Below are positions 5,552-7,951 of a DNA stretch of 7,951 nucleotides, in pieces. The position numbers were made by a program, and so were the translations under genes. The stretch covers positions 1 to 7,951 of the forward strand of contig JBFXEJ010000172.1 in assembly GCA_050180235.1 (NCBI GenBank), written 5' to 3'. Position 1 is the stretch's first letter. Every line of letters begins with the position of its first letter. A model generated the notes under the pieces. That model did no database searches. It was not told where the DNA came from and saw nothing but the letters and a program-made list of their open reading frames with translations. Source of the DNA: JAABRU01 sp050180235. Its GTDB lineage: Bacteria; Desulfobacterota; Desulfobacteria; Desulfobacterales; Desulfococcaceae.

Positions 5552-7834
5552 TTATCCGCTGATCTGCGAATCTCTGACCACTATCCCTCGGGCTTCCAGT
5601 TCTTTGCGCAAATGATCCGCAAGTTCCCAGTTTTTTTCCCGCCGGGCATTTTCTCTTTCATCCATCAGTTTCCGGATTTCAGGATCAGGCGGGATCTCAC
5701 CGAAATCAAAAACATTGAGCACGGTGTCAATACTGCGGAATGCCTCAATGATTTTTCCGGCTTCCTGGGGCGAAATCTTCTTTTCCAAAATCAACTGATT
5801 GATTTTCCGTATATTTGCAAACAGAGACGCTGTGGCTGCCGAGATGTTGAGATCATCATCCATAGCGCTGATAAATCCCTGGCGGATATCATAGAGCATC
5901 TGATCGGTTTCCGCATAGGATTCACCGGATTTCAGGTGCAGAAGATTCTGTATGCAGGTATTGATGCGGTGCAGGGACTGACTGGCCGAATCCAACTGCT
6001 CTGTGGAAAAACGTACCGGTTTCCGGTAGTGTGCGGAAAGAAGCCAGTAACGGATGGTTTTACCCGAATATCCCGCATCCACAAGAGATTCCAGAGTAAT
6101 ACCCGGAGCCTTTTCATCCACTTTTTTGCCGTCAATCAGCACCCTGTCGCAGTGCAGCCAGTATTTTGCCAAAGGTTTTCCGGTCAAAGCCCTGGCAATG
6201 GCAATCTCGTTTTCATGATGGGGAAAAACCAGCTCCCGGCTGGCCGTGTGAATGTCAAAACTTTCCCCCAGATATTTCATGGACATGGCCGCGCACTGTA
6301 TATGCCAGGAAGGACGCACATTTCCCCAGTCCGTGGGTGTGTATATGCCCCGTTTCAGCTCGGACAGGGTGCAGCGTTTGAACAGAGTGAAATCCCTGGG
6401 ATTTTCCTTTTCATATTCATCCAGATCCACTGTGGCCCCAACCCGGATTTTATCCAGATCAATGCGTGAAAGGCTGCCGTATTCACTGAATTTGGAAATG
6501 TCAAAATACAGGCTTCGGAGTTTTTCATAGGCAAAACCCTTGCTGACGAGTTTTTCGGCCAGAGATACCATATCTCCCACATGCTCGCTGGCTCTGGGAT
6601 ATTTGTGCGCAGGCTCCACTCCCAGAACTTTCATATCCCTGTGAAAGGCATCAATATGCTGCTGTGTGAATTCAGCAAGTTCCATGCCCGCATTCCGGGA
6701 ACCCCTTATGGTTTTGTCATCCAGATCCGTGATGTTCATGATATGGGTCACATCATAGCCCCGGTATTTCAGATACCGGCAGAGCAGATCGGAAAATACA
6801 AATCTGCGCCATTCTCCCGGATGGAGACGGGCATAGGCCGTAGGACCGCAGGAATAGACAGAAACCTTTCCGGACAGCATGGGACGGAAACACTCTTTGC
6901 TCCGGGTCACGGTGTTGAAAAGTTTCATGAAAACCTTTTCCTCAACCGTGAACAGGGGTGTGCTGAGATAGCGTTCCCCGCTGTCCGGGAAAATGACAAC
7001 AATGGTTCCGTTCTCAAGAGACCGGGCTTCCCGCGCGGCAATGCACATGGCAGCGCCGCTGCTCATGCCCACAAAAAGCCCTTCCTCCCTTGCCAGACGC
7101 CGTGTCATCTCAAAAGCGTCCTCATCTTCCACATTGATCTTTTTATCCAGACGATCCTTTTCAAACAGGCCCGGTTCATATGCCTCTTTCATATTTTTCA
7201 GGCCCTGGATTTTATGGCCCAGATAAGGTTCCACACCCACAATCTGTATGTCCTGACGGTATTCCTTCAGACGCCGGGAAAGCCCCATCAGCGTGCCGGT
7301 TGTACCCATCGTTGCCACCAGCATGGTGATTTCCCCGCAGGTCTGCTCCCAGATTTCCACTCCGGTTCCGCAATAATGGGCCTTCCAGTTGGCATCGGTA
7401 TTGTACTGATCTGCCATATAATAGTCATACGGGTATTCCCTCACCAGACGGTAGACTTCCTCAATGGCCCCGTCTGTGCCCATATGACCGGGGGTAAGCA
7501 GAATGTCCGCACCCCTTGCCTTGAGAATTTTTCTGCGCTCCTCGCTCACTGCCTCGGACATGGCCAGCAGGAGTTTGTATCCCTTGACAGAACAGACCAG
7601 AGCCAGACCAATGCCCGTATTGCCGCTGGTGGCCTCAATCACAGTTTTGTCCCGCGTCAGTTCTCCGGATTTTTCCCCTGCCTCAATCATATACAGGGCA
7701 GGCCGATCCTTGATGGAGCCTCCGGGATTCATATATTCCAGTTTTGCCAGAATCCGCACATTGGGATTCGGGTTCAGCTTCCGGATTTCCACCAGCGGCG
7801 TATTGCCGATGGCATCTAAAATGGAATAGTTCAT
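5552..7834 (-). CDS. Cysteine synthase (CysM-type) fused to cysteinyl-tRNA synthetase-like domain
   Basis: Residues 1-298 are a complete PLP-dependent cysteine synthase: PLP lysine Lys42 in NPGGSIKDR (36-44), TSGNTG (69-74), phosphate loop GTTGT (177-181, the CysM form rather than GTGGT) and PDSGERYLST (283-292). It should join sulfide or another sulfur donor to an activated serine. After a linker of only a few residues, 303-760 is collinear with full-length cysteinyl-tRNA synthetase (CGPTAY 329-334, NITDLDDK 367-374, WHIQCAAM 510-517, FPHHENE 537-543, MDDDLN 658-663). The zinc ligands expected from E. coli CysRS are present: Cys329, Cys514, His539, Glu543. However the HIGH motif is HPGE (338-341) and KMSKS is KVDEK (571-575), so ATP-dependent activation is doubtful. 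The reading frame is open throughout. The chosen ATG has only a weak GCGGA upstream. First gene of a likely two-gene unit. Confidence 0.92.
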   Translation of the reverse strand: MNYSILDAIGNTPLVEIRKLNPNPNVRILAKLEYMNPGGSIKDRPALYMIEAGEKSGELTRDKTVIEATSGNTGIGLALVCSVKGYKLLLAMSEAVSEERRKILKARGADILLTPGHMGTDGAIEEVYRLVREYPYDYYMADQYNTDANWKAHYCGTGVEIWEQTCGEITMLVATMGTTGTLMGLSRRLKEYRQDIQIVGVEPYLGHKIQGLKNMKEAYEPGLFEKDRLDKKINVEDEDAFEMTRRLAREEGLFVGMSSGAAMCIAAREARSLENGTIVVIFPDSGERYLSTPLFTVEEKVFMKLFNTVTRSKECFRPMLSGKVSVYSCGPTAYARLHPGEWRRFVFSDLLCRYLKYRGYDVTHIMNITDLDDKTIRGSRNAGMELAEFTQQHIDAFHRDMKVLGVEPAHKYPRASEHVGDMVSLAEKLVSKGFAYEKLRSLYFDISKFSEYGSLSRIDLDKIRVGATVDLDEYEKENPRDFTLFKRCTLSELKRGIYTPTDWGNVRPSWHIQCAAMSMKYLGESFDIHTASRELVFPHHENEIAIARALTGKPLAKYWLHCDRVLIDGKKVDEKAPGITLESLVDAGYSGKTIRYWLLSAHYRKPVRFSTEQLDSASQSLHRINTCIQNLLHLKSGESYAETDQMLYDIRQGFISAMDDDLNISAATASLFANIRKINQLILEKKISPQEAGKIIEAFRSIDTVLNVFDFGEIPPDPEIRKLMDERENARREKNWELADHLRKELEARGIVVRDSQISG
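6926..6943 (-). promoter_or_regulatory. Possible internal ribosome binding site and start for the CysRS-like domain
   Basis: Within the fusion gene, codon Met303 (6926-6928) is exactly where a free-standing cysteinyl-tRNA synthetase would start (MKLFNTVTR). It is preceded on the minus strand by GAGGAAAAGG (6934-6943), with 5 bp between the last G and the ATG. This is better than the site in front of the full-length start. It may allow separate production of the synthetase-like domain or be a relic of two separate genes. The purine run also encodes VEEKV, so chance is possible. Confidence 0.35.
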
Positions 7835-7853
7835 ATGGTTTTCCGCTGTTTGA

Positions 7854-7916
7854 GTGTTCAGGTTTCTGTGTTCAGGTGTCAGGTTTCAGAGCTGACTGCA
7901 TACTGAAATCTGACAC
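7854..7916. repeat. Short direct repeats and palindrome upstream of the fusion gene
   Basis: GTGTTCAGGT occurs at 7854-7863 and again at 7868-7877. The next segment, GTGTCAGGTTTCAG (7876-7889), pairs with CTGAAATCTGACAC (7903-7916) in 13 of 14 positions across a 13-nt loop. The block starts 20 bp upstream of the fusion start codon, so it would be in the leader or promoter region. It may be simple slippage-prone repeat DNA or an operator. No convincing -10/-35 pair was seen in 7835-7951. Confidence 0.5.
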
Positions 7917-7951
7917 TTTAACACTTTGATATTTCATGAATTTTAACTTAT

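Noticed and set aside
6581..7819. Plus-strand 412-residue open frame opposite the fusion gene
   Set aside because: It is antisense to strongly conserved cysteine synthase/CysRS sequence, rich in His/Phe/Pro/Gln, and shows no family pattern. The same holds for the plus-strand frame at 5489-6469.

Overview
The window reads as chromosomal DNA of a Gram-negative, probably Desulfobacterota (Desulfobacterales-like) bacterium. This is inference from the protein style of a cysteine synthase/cysteinyl-tRNA synthetase-like fusion and from repeat-rich intergenic DNA; there is no rRNA or other phylogenetic marker. All five genes I accept lie on the minus strand, so the map is best read from right to left.

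Right half (about 4530-7951): a bifunctional-looking 760-residue protein joins a CysM-type, PLP-dependent O-acetylserine sulfhydrylase-like domain to a cysteinyl-tRNA synthetase-like domain. It is followed after 55 bp by a 321-residue protein of unknown function, and a strong hairpin (4481-4520) closes the unit. The two genes look like one operon concerned with cysteine metabolism. In the synthetase-like part the zinc/cysteine-binding residues are kept, but both class I ATP-site signatures (HIGH, KMSKS) are replaced (HPGE, KVDEK). This is the most interesting protein-level observation here.

Middle (1176-3881): one 901-residue gene encodes an MmeI-like Type IIL restriction-modification enzyme, with nuclease (D-X9-EXK), helical spacer, N6-adenine methyltransferase (motif I and NPPF) and target-recognition parts on one chain.

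Left (199-776): a hicA-hicB toxin-antitoxin pair with a 4-bp ATGA overlap. A perfect TATAAT box for it lies at the end of a dispersed repeat.

The noncoding DNA is the other striking part. The gaps on both sides of the restriction-modification gene (777-1175 and 3882-4529) are almost filled with small palindromic, MITE-like elements. One type has a shared outer shell (consensus about TTAGGYRATTTC) around unrelated inner hairpins and occurs three times. Another, about 76-100 bp, occurs once on each side of the restriction-modification gene in the same orientation. A GC-rich double hairpin occurs at the window start with a diverged relative at 4172-4254. The restriction-modification gene is thus bracketed by homologous repeats, next to an addiction module, which fits an accessory, exchangeable defence segment beside a core metabolic operon.
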